The notes below the pieces were generated by a model that saw only the letters and a list, made by a program, of their open reading frames with translations, was not told the origin of the DNA and made no database searches. Shown here piece by piece: positions 7,555 through 15,351 of a stretch of 64,000 nt of DNA (position 1 is the first letter of the stretch; each line of letters starts with the position of its first letter). A program made the position numbers and the translations under genes. The stretch comes from Salinicoccus carnicancri Crm (GTDB lineage: Bacteria; Bacillota; Bacilli; Staphylococcales; Salinicoccaceae): NCBI RefSeq assembly GCF_000330705.1, contig NZ_ANAM01000003.1, positions 164,995 to 228,994 on the forward strand, read 5' to 3'.

Positions 7555-8835
7555 TTATTGAGCCTGATAGTAACCTGTTTCAACGGATTTTTCAGGTGGT
7601 GCGAGTGCTGTGTTCGGCATCTCTTCAGGCATTTCGGACATGAACTGGTCCGGCATCTGCATTACAATCGCGCCTGAGAGGCCTTTGCCTGTCATGAACA
7701 TATGGCTGTAGGCTTCTCTGAGCTCGGTATAGGCAGTCTCATAATCGCCTGAATGGTAGGCGTCAAATGTGCCGATGAGCTGTTCGACGTGCATCTGAAG
7801 TCCTTCGGACAGGCCTTCAGCCGGCAGGTTGCCTTCTGTTGCGGTTTCCATGAACTTGGAGAATTCTTCCTTGTACATTTCAAGGTTGTTCATCGCTTCT
7901 TCCTGTGCGGCTGTGTCTTCTTCAGCTGTGGCATTGACGTAGTCCACGAAGTAGCCGATGTGTTCGCTCCACATTGCCTTGAACTGCTGTCCGGCTTCCT
8001 CGCCGTAGACGTCTGTCACTGCTGCGGCTAGATCTTCGGTATTGGCTTCAAGTGCCATGGTGGATGCTTCAAAGTCTTCTGAGCCGTCGATGCCGTTCTG
8101 CATCGCAACTGCGGCGAGTCCTGCGTGTTCACTGAACAGATGGTTCAGATTGGAACGGAGGTCTGCAGCCGGTGTGGCAGGGTCAGTATTGTTGAACTGA
8201 TCCGGGAACTGGTCGGCGATGGCTGTAGAGAGGCCTTTGCTGACCATATACATATGGCCGATTGCTTCCCTTTCATACATATACGCTGTTTCATAGTCTC
8301 CCATTACATATGCGTCAAATGCACCGATCAGCTGATCGACGTGCATCTGAAGTCCTTCAGCCAGTCCTTCAGCGTCTACGCGTTCTTCAGTGGCGGTTTC
8401 AAGGAATTTGGAGAAATCATCGCGGTACTGTGACAGCTGGTTGAGCGCTTCTTCCTTCATCGCTTCATCGCCTTCAGCTGTGCCGTTGACGTAGTCCACG
8501 AAGTAGCCGATATGGCTGCTCCACATCTCTTCAAACTGCTGTCCGGCTTCTTCACCGTACACGGATGCGATGGTATCCGAAAGTTCCATCGTGTTCTGCT
8601 CCAGTGCTGCGGCCGACTGATCGAAATCCTCAGCACCGTCGGCACCTTTTCTCATCGTCTCGACAGCAAGGAATGCGTGTTCACTCAGCAGATGATCGAG
8701 CGTCGACCTCAGATCTGCGGCTTCAGTTTCAACTGTCGGCGTATGTTCCTCTGTGTCGTTTGCCTGGGCCATCCCTGCATTCGAAAATACGAGCAATGCT
8801 GCCATGGGAATGACGGCCAGCTTTTTAAAATCCAT
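7555..8835 (-). CDS. secreted protein of two about 175-aa helical repeats, ending in MPNTA tail
   Basis: A signal peptide (LAVIPMAALLVFSNAGMAQA) leads to two homologous halves (GTG-based numbering 42-215 and 226-400). Each begins AADLRS-x-L-x-HL-x-SEHA and ends MHV-x-QLIG-x-FDAY-x-x-GDYETAY-x-x-x-REA. The repeats are predicted all-helical, acidic and rich in conserved His and Met. Bacillus relatives are, as I recall, labelled copper amine oxidase, but no oxidase motif is evident here. The last 21 residues start with MPNTA, which resembles a sorting motif but lacks the hydrophobic segment and basic tail. ATG 8835 (AAAGGAG eight bases upstream) is preferred to GTG 8844. It follows the anti-sigma gene, separated by a hairpin. 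Confidence 0.7.
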   Translation of the reverse strand: MDFKKLAVIPMAALLVFSNAGMAQANDTEEHTPTVETEAADLRSTLDHLLSEHAFLAVETMRKGADGAEDFDQSAAALEQNTMELSDTIASVYGEEAGQQFEEMWSSHIGYFVDYVNGTAEGDEAMKEEALNQLSQYRDDFSKFLETATEERVDAEGLAEGLQMHVDQLIGAFDAYVMGDYETAYMYEREAIGHMYMVSKGLSTAIADQFPDQFNNTDPATPAADLRSNLNHLFSEHAGLAAVAMQNGIDGSEDFEASTMALEANTEDLAAAVTDVYGEEAGQQFKAMWSEHIGYFVDYVNATAEEDTAAQEEAMNNLEMYKEEFSKFMETATEGNLPAEGLSEGLQMHVEQLIGTFDAYHSGDYETAYTELREAYSHMFMTGKGLSGAIVMQMPDQFMSEMPEEMPNTALAPPEKSVETGYYQAQ

Positions 8836-8920
8836 CCTTCTCACTCCTTTTGTTTGTTTTCACTATGTATACGCATGGAGATTACAAATGGATCACATGA
8901 TTTCATAAAAAAATTAAAAA

Positions 8921-8957
8921 ATCTCCATTCCAGCCTGTCCAGAACTGAAATGGAGAT
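8921..8957 (-). terminator. terminator after the anti-sigma gene
   Basis: On the minus strand ATCTCCATTTCAG and CTGGAATGGAGAT pair with one mismatch, followed by TTTTTTAATTTTTT. It would stop or attenuate transcription between the sigma/anti-sigma pair and the secreted-protein gene. Confidence 0.75.
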
Positions 8958-8962
8958 GATAT

Positions 8963-9715
8963 TTAGAAGTCGGCTGACATGACGATGTCACCCTGAGGTG
9001 CCTGGTTCTGGGGGGATGCTTCCACTGTGATTGCAACCGTGTCCCAATCCACATCTTGAGCATCATCCAGTGTGAATACCGTGTATCCTTCACCGCTGTC
9101 GTTCGGCACGAGCGTGCCTGCACGGTACGGCTGTTCATCCTTCAGGAGCCATACCTGGTAGACTTCGCCTTCATTGAGATCCGTGAAGTTCTGTGCCTGG
9201 AGTACAAGCGTCTGGCTGCCGTTCGTTTCATGCATCGCGATTTTCGCATTCATGCCTTCCGCCTCGGACGTCGGTGCCAGGTTGATCGTCTCACCGTCCT
9301 CGAGCAGTGCCTGCGAAAGCGACTCGGTCTGCTGCTGGGCGTTCCACAGATAGATGTTGCCGATCACCGACAGCAGCAGGGCGGCGGCGAGCGGAATCAG
9401 CAGTTTTTTATAGAAGCCCGTTTTCGTTCTTTTTTCGTTTTTATATCGCGCAGTATCCCTGTCATCCACCGGGTTTTGCTCCTGTTTTGTATCTTCCGCG
9501 AAGATGTTGCCGAGAATCCGGTCTTCCATGCCGTCAGGCGGGTCCAGCTGTTCGGTGTTACGGGCCAGTTCCGCGTTCAGTGCCTCCCATTCGGCCAGTT
9601 CAGCCTGGCAGTCGGGGCACTCTTCGAGATGCTTTTCAAATTCCGCTTCTTCCTTCTGGTCCAAGTGTCCGTTGTAATAGTCGATCAGTCGATCGCAGTG
9701 TCTGCTATCATTCAT
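8963..9715 (-). CDS. RskA-family anti-sigma factor
   Basis: The N-terminal zinc-binding anti-sigma domain carries the H29-x3-C33-x2-C36 pattern and an upstream C7. One membrane segment (LLIPLAAALLLSVIGNIYLW, about 106-125) leads to an extracytoplasmic RskA-type domain ending LDDAQDVDWDTVAITVEASP. Such proteins hold an ECF sigma factor at the membrane until regulated proteolysis releases it. The start overlaps the sigma-factor stop by eight bases, showing translational coupling and making the sigma protein its obvious partner. GGGGGCACTCAAA precedes the ATG. Confidence 0.88.
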   Translation of the reverse strand: MNDSRHCDRLIDYYNGHLDQKEEAEFEKHLEECPDCQAELAEWEALNAELARNTEQLDPPDGMEDRILGNIFAEDTKQEQNPVDDRDTARYKNEKRTKTGFYKKLLIPLAAALLLSVIGNIYLWNAQQQTESLSQALLEDGETINLAPTSEAEGMNAKIAMHETNGSQTLVLQAQNFTDLNEGEVYQVWLLKDEQPYRAGTLVPNDSGEGYTVFTLDDAQDVDWDTVAITVEASPQNQAPQGDIVMSADF

Positions 9716-10283
9716 TTTGAGTGCCCCCTTTCCGTGCGGGATCCATATTTTCCCTGAGATGTCCGAGCGCGAGCCGCAGCCGGCTCTTCACCGTGCCGAG
9801 CGGCACATCGAGTGCTTCGGCAATCTGGGACTGGGAATACGCCTTGAAATAGAACAGCGTGACGATCCTGTGCTGTTCGTCGTTCAGTTTCTGCATTGCG
9901 TCATTTATGATTTCACGGTCTTCATGGTGTTCCGCCTGTTTTTCCACCGGTGAATTGAAGTGGTCACTGTCCGGGTTCACATCATCACGTTCATCATATT
10001 CATAAGTATCGATCTTTTTACGTCTTGAAATGTCAATCGCAGAATTCCGGGTGATCGTAATGAGCCACGTCGATAATTTCCCCTTGTTTTCGTCGTAGGC
10101 CCCTTTCTTCTGCCAGACTTTCATGAAGACATCCTGCACCACTTCCTCGGAGCGTTCATGGCTCGAGGTCATCTTGTAGGCATAGGAATAGAGCAGCTTT
10201 TCGTATTTCCGGTAGAGCATTTCCAGACAGGCCTTATCACCTGCCCGGAGACCCTCGTACAGTTCCGAGTCGGTCCTTGTCAT
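9708..10283 (-). CDS. ECF-type RNA polymerase sigma factor
   Basis: A group IV sigma factor of 191 aa. Region 2 spans about 20-90 (YRKYEKLLYSYAYKMT, then EEVVQDVFMKVWQKKG and LSTWLITITRNSAIDISRR). Region 4 spans about 125-180 (MQKLNDEQHRIVTLFYFKAYS, then QIAEALDVPLGTVKSRLRLALGHLR as landmarks). It directs polymerase to its own regulon, plausibly the downstream envelope genes. AAAGGAG gives the ribosome site, and a -10-like TATAAT lies on the minus strand at 10322-10317. It is paired with the RskA-like factor. Confidence 0.92.
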   Translation of the reverse strand: MTRTDSELYEGLRAGDKACLEMLYRKYEKLLYSYAYKMTSSHERSEEVVQDVFMKVWQKKGAYDENKGKLSTWLITITRNSAIDISRRKKIDTYEYDERDDVNPDSDHFNSPVEKQAEHHEDREIINDAMQKLNDEQHRIVTLFYFKAYSQSQIAEALDVPLGTVKSRLRLALGHLRENMDPARKGGTQNE

Positions 10284-10335
10284 ACGATTCTCCTTTGTTT
10301 GTGCGTCATTCGTCCATTATATATTAATCGGAACA

Positions 10336-10371
10336 AAAAGGCATGGATGCCGCAGATATTGGCCTCCATGC
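10336..10371 (-). terminator. terminator of the sortase gene
   Basis: The minus strand reads GCATGGAGGCC, about nine bases, then GGCATCCATGCC and TTTTTG. The stem is imperfect. It separates the sortase transcript from the sigma-factor promoter. Confidence 0.6.
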
Positions 10372-10376
10372 AATAA

Positions 10377-11069
10377 TCAGCTCTCAGTATCGAGTTCAGT
10401 ATAGATGACCCAGCGGTTCGGTGTGCCGCCGACGTCGTAGTCATACGGTCCTTCGCATGTAATCAGGTTCAGCAGGCTGTTGTGGGAGTAGCCGAAAATC
10501 TTGTCAACCGGCGCCTCGTCCGCATCGAACAGCTCCTTGTCATAGACCGTGAACGTCAGAGTATCACCATCCTCACCGTGGACGATGATCTCATCGCCCG
10601 GCTCCAGGGTATGCAGCTGCTTGAACACACCCGGATTCACCGTATCATCAACATGTCCCGCAATCACCGCGTTGCCCGGCGCCCCGACCTCATATCCCGG
10701 TTCATACCACGAAGTATCATTAAGCGTATCCGGCACTTCCATCTCACCATTGTCCTTCAGACCGAGATGCTGTACCGGCGCATCCACATCAATCGCCGGA
10801 ATCTCAATCCGCTCCGGGACGATGCCCTCGCGCTCATCCTTCAGAATCTCCACCTGCTCAGTCGGTATGGTGGAAGGCTGTTCCTCTTCTGTTTCAGGTT
10901 CAATACCAGATTCATCTTCCGATGCTTTTTCAGAAGATTCCTCAGCAGTGTTTGTTTCAGATGCGACATCCTCATTCGTATTTTCCGTTTCCTCCCCGGC
11001 CTGTTCACCCTGATTGCCGCAGCCGGCAATGACCAAAATCATTGTCAGTAAAAATATAAGTCTGCGCAT
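10377..11069 (-). CDS. class F sortase lipoprotein
   Basis: From ATG 11069 the signal peptide ends in a lipobox (VIAGC, C17), predicting a lipid-anchored enzyme. An acidic low-complexity linker of about 50 residues follows. The sortase fold starts near 85 (PERIEIPAIDVDAPVQHLGL). Catalytic residues are H139 (AGHVDD), C205 (LITCEG) and R219 (NRWVIY). Class F sortases are poorly characterised and have no well-defined substrates. The family is usually anchored by a membrane segment, so the lipobox is notable. ATG 11069 is preferred over GTG 11078 by ribosome-site spacing. It lies upstream of the sigma/anti-sigma/secreted-protein set. Confidence 0.85.
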   Translation of the reverse strand: MRRLIFLLTMILVIAGCGNQGEQAGEETENTNEDVASETNTAEESSEKASEDESGIEPETEEEQPSTIPTEQVEILKDEREGIVPERIEIPAIDVDAPVQHLGLKDNGEMEVPDTLNDTSWYEPGYEVGAPGNAVIAGHVDDTVNPGVFKQLHTLEPGDEIIVHGEDGDTLTFTVYDKELFDADEAPVDKIFGYSHNSLLNLITCEGPYDYDVGGTPNRWVIYTELDTES

Positions 11070-11150
11070 AACCCGCACCCCGCTTCATTGTTTATCATAA
11101 GTTATACAGTATACGCAGGAAAAGGGGAATTGGATCACCTGAGACTGAAA

Positions 11151-11183
11151 TCCCGGGATGATAATCGTGCTTTCATCCCGGGA
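11151..11183 (-). terminator. terminator of the PTS-transketolase operon
   Basis: TCCCGGGATGA (11151-11161) and TCATCCCGGGA (11173-11183) form a perfect 11-bp stem just beyond the transketolase stop; TTTCAGTC follows on the minus strand. Confidence 0.72.
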
Positions 11184-11189
11184 AGTGAT

Positions 11190-13190
11190 TTATAGGTTTT
11201 TATAGTGTTTGACTACATTTTCAACAGTAAACCCCTTTGCTTGAATAACATCTTCACCGGCTCCGGATTCACCGAATGAATCCACACTCATTACTGAGCC
11301 GTCTTCTGTAACATATTCTCTCCAGCCCAGTTTCGAACCCAGTTCAATCGAGAGTCTTTTACGCAGTGAAGGAATCAACACTTTATCCTTATATTCTTTG
11401 TTCTGGTTTTCGAACAGCTCCCATGATGGCATACTCACGACATTAACTGCTATGCCTTCGTCATCTAGTCTTTTCTGTGCCTCAAGCGCCAGATGGACTT
11501 CTGAGCCTGTCGCAATCAGAATGCCCTCGGCCTGTTCTTTTTCAGAGAGTGTGTAAGCGCCTTTTCTGGTGCCCTCGACAATCAGATTGTAATCCTGTTT
11601 GAGAACTGGAACATCCTGCCTGCCTAAAGCCAACAGGGTAGGAGTGCTGCTGGATTCTGAACTTATCATCCAGGCACCGATTGTTTCAATGGCATCAGCA
11701 GGGCGTATGACATTGATGTTCGGCATCCCTCTGAATGAAGCCAGATGCTCCACCGGCTGGTGGGTTGGTCCATCTTGCCCGACTGCAACACTGTCATGTG
11801 TGAAGACGTATGTGACAGGCAGTTTCATCAATGCAGATAACCTGATTGCTGGTCTGAGATAGTCAGAGAACACAAAGAACGTGCTGATATATGGTCTCAA
11901 ATGGTTGAGGGCCAAGGCATTGCCTATTGTTCCCATTGCGAATTCTCTGACACCGAATTTAATATTTCTTCCCTGGAAATGATTTTCTGCAGTGAAATCA
12001 GGGAATTTCTCCAGAGTCGTTTTGTTGGACTTGGATAAATCGGCAGAACCTCCAAGGATGGCCGCATTATCTTCCGCCAAGTGGTTGACTATCTTGTGCG
12101 ATGCAACCCGGGTGGACATCTTCTCCGTCCCTTCGAATAACTCAGATAGATCTGCAGTAGCTGTATCCAGCTCTTTATCGATGATTTTCAGAAGTGCCGA
12201 GTGTTCATCCGGATAGGATTCTTTATAACCACTAAGAAGTGTATTCCACTGAGTTTCTGTCTTGCTTCCTTCATAAGCAATCTCAGCAAAATGACTGTAG
12301 ACACCATCCGGTACAAAGAAATCTTCATCATGTTTCCACCCATATAGTGCTTTCGCTTTTTGTATAGCGTCTTGGCCAACCGGATCGCTGTGAGCATTAT
12401 GTGTACCCTCAACATGTTCGACGCCAAAACCAATCGTATTTTTCACTTCGATGATTGTTGGTTTCTCTGTTTCGGATTTTGCTTCGTTTATAGCGGTGTT
12501 AACTGCATTCAAATCATGTCCGTCGTCAACAAAAAGATGCTGCCATCCCATACTCTCAAAACGGTTTTTAATGTCTTCTGAGAAAGAATCGGTAACATTG
12601 CCGTCCAGGACAACATCATTGGAATCGAAAAGTATAATAAGTTTTCCAAGTTTCAAATGTCCGGCCAGTGAAGCAGATTCGTATGATACGCCTTCCATCA
12701 GGTCCCCATCACCACATATACTGTATGTGAAATGATCGATGATATCATATCCAGGTCTGTTGAAAGTGGCACTCAAATATTTTTCGGCCATGGCAATCCC
12801 GACGCTGTGACCGATTCCCTGTCCGAGTGGCCCCGTGGTGGCTTCTATACCTTCTGTATGTCCATATTCAGGATGGCCGGGTGTTCTGCTGCCAATTTGT
12901 CTGAATCCTTTAAGGTCGTCCAAAGTGACATCATATCCGCTCAAATGAAGTAGTATATAATTGAGTATGGATCCATGTCCGGCGGACAGGACGAACCTGT
13001 CGCGGTTAAACCATTCTGGATTTTCCGGGTTGACTTTCAAGTGGTTCTTCCAGAGTTCATAAGCCATCGGTGCGGATCCAAGAGGCATTCCCAAATGGCC
13101 GTGCTGGGCCGCTTCCACGGAATCAAGTGCCAAAGCCCTTATGGTATTTATGGATAGGTTACTGATAGATAGGTCAGTTGTATTCTTCAT
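11190..13190 (-). CDS. tkt: transketolase
   Basis: Full-length (666 aa) thiamine-diphosphate enzyme that moves two-carbon units between ketoses and aldoses in the pentose phosphate pathway. The TPP/metal motif runs from GDGDLMEGVSYESASLAG to LIILFDSNDVVLDG (about 155-200). The pyrimidine domain holds FSDYLRPAIRLSAL, and HDSVAVGQDGPTHQPVEHL near 465-485 is the transketolase signature. It is the last gene of a PTS operon, 17 bases after the IIC stop. It is probably a dedicated paralogue that feeds a PTS-derived pentose phosphate into central metabolism; a housekeeping tkt elsewhere is likely but cannot be seen. Confidence 0.94.
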   Translation of the reverse strand: MKNTTDLSISNLSINTIRALALDSVEAAQHGHLGMPLGSAPMAYELWKNHLKVNPENPEWFNRDRFVLSAGHGSILNYILLHLSGYDVTLDDLKGFRQIGSRTPGHPEYGHTEGIEATTGPLGQGIGHSVGIAMAEKYLSATFNRPGYDIIDHFTYSICGDGDLMEGVSYESASLAGHLKLGKLIILFDSNDVVLDGNVTDSFSEDIKNRFESMGWQHLFVDDGHDLNAVNTAINEAKSETEKPTIIEVKNTIGFGVEHVEGTHNAHSDPVGQDAIQKAKALYGWKHDEDFFVPDGVYSHFAEIAYEGSKTETQWNTLLSGYKESYPDEHSALLKIIDKELDTATADLSELFEGTEKMSTRVASHKIVNHLAEDNAAILGGSADLSKSNKTTLEKFPDFTAENHFQGRNIKFGVREFAMGTIGNALALNHLRPYISTFFVFSDYLRPAIRLSALMKLPVTYVFTHDSVAVGQDGPTHQPVEHLASFRGMPNINVIRPADAIETIGAWMISSESSSTPTLLALGRQDVPVLKQDYNLIVEGTRKGAYTLSEKEQAEGILIATGSEVHLALEAQKRLDDEGIAVNVVSMPSWELFENQNKEYKDKVLIPSLRKRLSIELGSKLGWREYVTEDGSVMSVDSFGESGAGEDVIQAKGFTVENVVKHYKNL

Positions 13191-13207
13191 TGTGAATCCC
13201 CCTCAGT

Positions 13208-14575
13208 TTATTTTGCTTCTTCACTGTTGACCTTTTTGTTCCCAAACTTTTTCTGAAGCATGATACTTCCGATGAGAACAAGTACAATCAATGCAATAAC
13301 GCCAATTTCACCAAGGTACTTGGCGATATATCCGAGTACTATTCCTACAAGAAGGAAATCAGTATCGGAGAAAGTCGTGCTTGCGGCGCCGAGTTCTCCA
13401 AGGTATGGAAGGAAGAGCAATGGCAGGAAGGTGATGAGTATGCCGTTCAAGGCGGCCCCTGCGACAGCACCTTTTATCCCCCCGGTTGCGTTGCCGAATA
13501 CTCCAGCAGTTGCGCCGAGGAAAAAGTGGGGAACAACACCGGGAAGAATAACAACGCCACCTGTCAAAAACAGCGCAAACATGCCGATGACCCCAGCTAC
13601 GAAACTGACGAAGAATCCGATAAGTACTGCATTTGGAGCATATGGGAACACGATGGGACAATCGAGTGCCGGTTTGGAATTCGGCACAAGCTTTTCGGAA
13701 ATCCCTTTAAATGCCGGGACGATTTCAGCAAGGATCAGACGGACACCGGACAGGATGATGAATACCCCGGCGGCGAATGTCACGCCCTGAATCAGTGAGA
13801 AGACAAGATAGTTGGTCCCGCCGCTGAGTTCACCTTCAACAAATGCCGGGCCGGCAAATAATGCAGCAACAATATATATGACGACCATTGTCAGGGAGAT
13901 ACTGACTGAACTGTCTCTCAGGAAGCTCAGCCCTTTCGGAAAATTGATATCTTCCGTTGAAACAGATTTCTTTTTGAATAAAGAACCGACAGCAGAGGAG
14001 GCAACGTAACTGACTGTTCCGAAATGTCCCAGTGAGACCTGGTCGTTGCCTGTAATCTTTTTCATGGTCGGCTGTGCAAGAGCGGGGAATATCGCCATGA
14101 TGATACCGAGAGCGATGGAACCGACGATGATGAGTGGAATACCTGACCAGTTGCCTACAGTCAGAATTATGGCGAGAAAAGCGGCCATATAGAATGTGTG
14201 GTGCCCCGTCAAAAAGATGTATTTCAAGTTTGTCAAACGCGCGATGAGTATGTTGGCAATCATACCGAATATCATGATCAATGCAGCCGTTGAGCCATAC
14301 TGTTCAAGTGCTATGGAAATGATTGCCTCATTATTTGGTACGACGCCCTGTACACTGAACGCTTGCTGGAACATGCTTCCAAATGGCTCCAATGAACCAG
14401 ATACGACTCCTGCGCCAGCACTCAGCACGATGAATCCAAGTATTGTCTTTGTTGTTCCCTTTGTAACTTCAGACGATGGTTTTTTCTGAATTAACAGTCC
14501 AATAAGTGCGATGATGCCGACAAGAATAGCTGGCTGGCTGAATATATCAACCAATACAGAAAGTAAAGTTTCCAT
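13208..14575 (-). CDS. PTS EIIC permease, ascorbate (UlaA/SgaT) family
   Basis: A 455-aa polytopic membrane protein with about 10-12 hydrophobic segments. It belongs to the ascorbate-galactitol EIIC group: GIIALIGLLIQKKPSSEV near 20, GHHTFYMAAF near 125 and the lysine-rich C-terminus are typical. It carries substrate across the membrane while it is phosphorylated by the separate IIB. The family includes L-ascorbate carriers and uncharacterised pentose or pentitol carriers. The next gene is transketolase, with no UlaD/E/F-type enzymes alongside, so ascorbate is not certain. Confidence 0.88.
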   Translation of the reverse strand: METLLSVLVDIFSQPAILVGIIALIGLLIQKKPSSEVTKGTTKTILGFIVLSAGAGVVSGSLEPFGSMFQQAFSVQGVVPNNEAIISIALEQYGSTAALIMIFGMIANILIARLTNLKYIFLTGHHTFYMAAFLAIILTVGNWSGIPLIIVGSIALGIIMAIFPALAQPTMKKITGNDQVSLGHFGTVSYVASSAVGSLFKKKSVSTEDINFPKGLSFLRDSSVSISLTMVVIYIVAALFAGPAFVEGELSGGTNYLVFSLIQGVTFAAGVFIILSGVRLILAEIVPAFKGISEKLVPNSKPALDCPIVFPYAPNAVLIGFFVSFVAGVIGMFALFLTGGVVILPGVVPHFFLGATAGVFGNATGGIKGAVAGAALNGILITFLPLLFLPYLGELGAASTTFSDTDFLLVGIVLGYIAKYLGEIGVIALIVLVLIGSIMLQKKFGNKKVNSEEAK

Positions 14576-14599
14576 TTATACCCCTCCAGTTTTTTAAGT

Positions 14600-14887
14600 T
14601 TAAAGCGCTCCCTTTTCTTTCAGTTTCTCTTCTATTTTTGTTTTGAGTTCGTCCTTATCCAAAATGTTGTCCAGTACAATAAGTTCACCGAAGCTTGCCA
14701 CATTATCCGCAAGATCTTTTCCACAGATGAATACATCTGCCATATCCGGCGAGGCTGAACCGAGATCACTATGATCCACTTCGATATGACTCTCATTGAT
14801 GTCCAGTTCTTTCAATGCTTGTTCAATGTTCATTTCAATCATGAAACTGCTGCCCAATCCGTGACCACATACAACTAAAAACTTCAT
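14600..14887 (-). CDS. PTS EIIB, lactose/ascorbate (SgaB) type
   Basis: Small cytosolic phosphocarrier of about 95 aa. The active-site loop VVCGHGLGSSFMIEMNIE contains the phosphorylated cysteine (residue 8 or 9), followed by the helix EQALKEL. It accepts phosphate from the IIA product and passes it to sugar bound by the IIC protein. ATG 14887 follows CGGAGG by eight bases and is preferred to TTG 14893. It sits between IIA and IIC. Confidence 0.9.
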   Translation of the reverse strand: MKFLVVCGHGLGSSFMIEMNIEQALKELDINESHIEVDHSDLGSASPDMADVFICGKDLADNVASFGELIVLDNILDKDELKTKIEEKLKEKGAL

Positions 14888-14902
14888 TTTCAATTCCTCC
14901 GA

Positions 14903-15337
14903 TTAACTAAGTATTTTATATATATCTTTTTTGCTTGTTGCTGATAACAGTGCGTTCACAATATCCCGATCACCAAGTTTTGTTGCCAAATCCCGCAGTA
15001 TATCCAAATGTTGCTCGTTATCCACAGCGGCAAGGACAAATACTAAAGAAGCCTCATGGTCCCCTTCCGAAAAATTAACCGGGGTGTCAAGCTTCAACAG
15101 ACTTAACGAAATTTCGTTTACTGTTCCGTCCGGCCTTGCATGTGCGATGGCAATCTGAGGGGAAATGACAATGTAGGGTCCAAGTTCATGGACATTCTGT
15201 ATCATTCTATTTACATAACCTTGTTCGATTTTCCCGGATTCAAGAAGGGGGAAGGAAGCTGTCTCGATGGCAGCCTCCCAGCCGTCTATTTCATCTTGGA
15301 TCTGTATATTTTTTTCAATCAATACGTCTTTTAACAA
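14903..15337 (-). CDS. PTS EIIA, fructose/mannitol (type 2) domain
   Basis: A stand-alone EIIA of about 145 aa. The phosphorylatable histidine lies in PQIAIAHARPDGTVNE. Upstream LLESGKIEQGYVNRMI and downstream VFVLAAVDNEQHLDILRDLA are typical of the fold. It takes phosphate from HPr and donates it to the IIB protein. The start is uncertain: TTG 15337 has GAGGTG at good spacing, while GTG 15349 or 15346 would leave almost no room for a ribosome site after the regulator's stop. Confidence 0.88.
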   Translation of the reverse strand: MLKDVLIEKNIQIQDEIDGWEAAIETASFPLLESGKIEQGYVNRMIQNVHELGPYIVISPQIAIAHARPDGTVNEISLSLLKLDTPVNFSEGDHEASLVFVLAAVDNEQHLDILRDLATKLGDRDIVNALLSATSKKDIYKILS

Positions 15338-15351
15338 AAATATCACCACCT

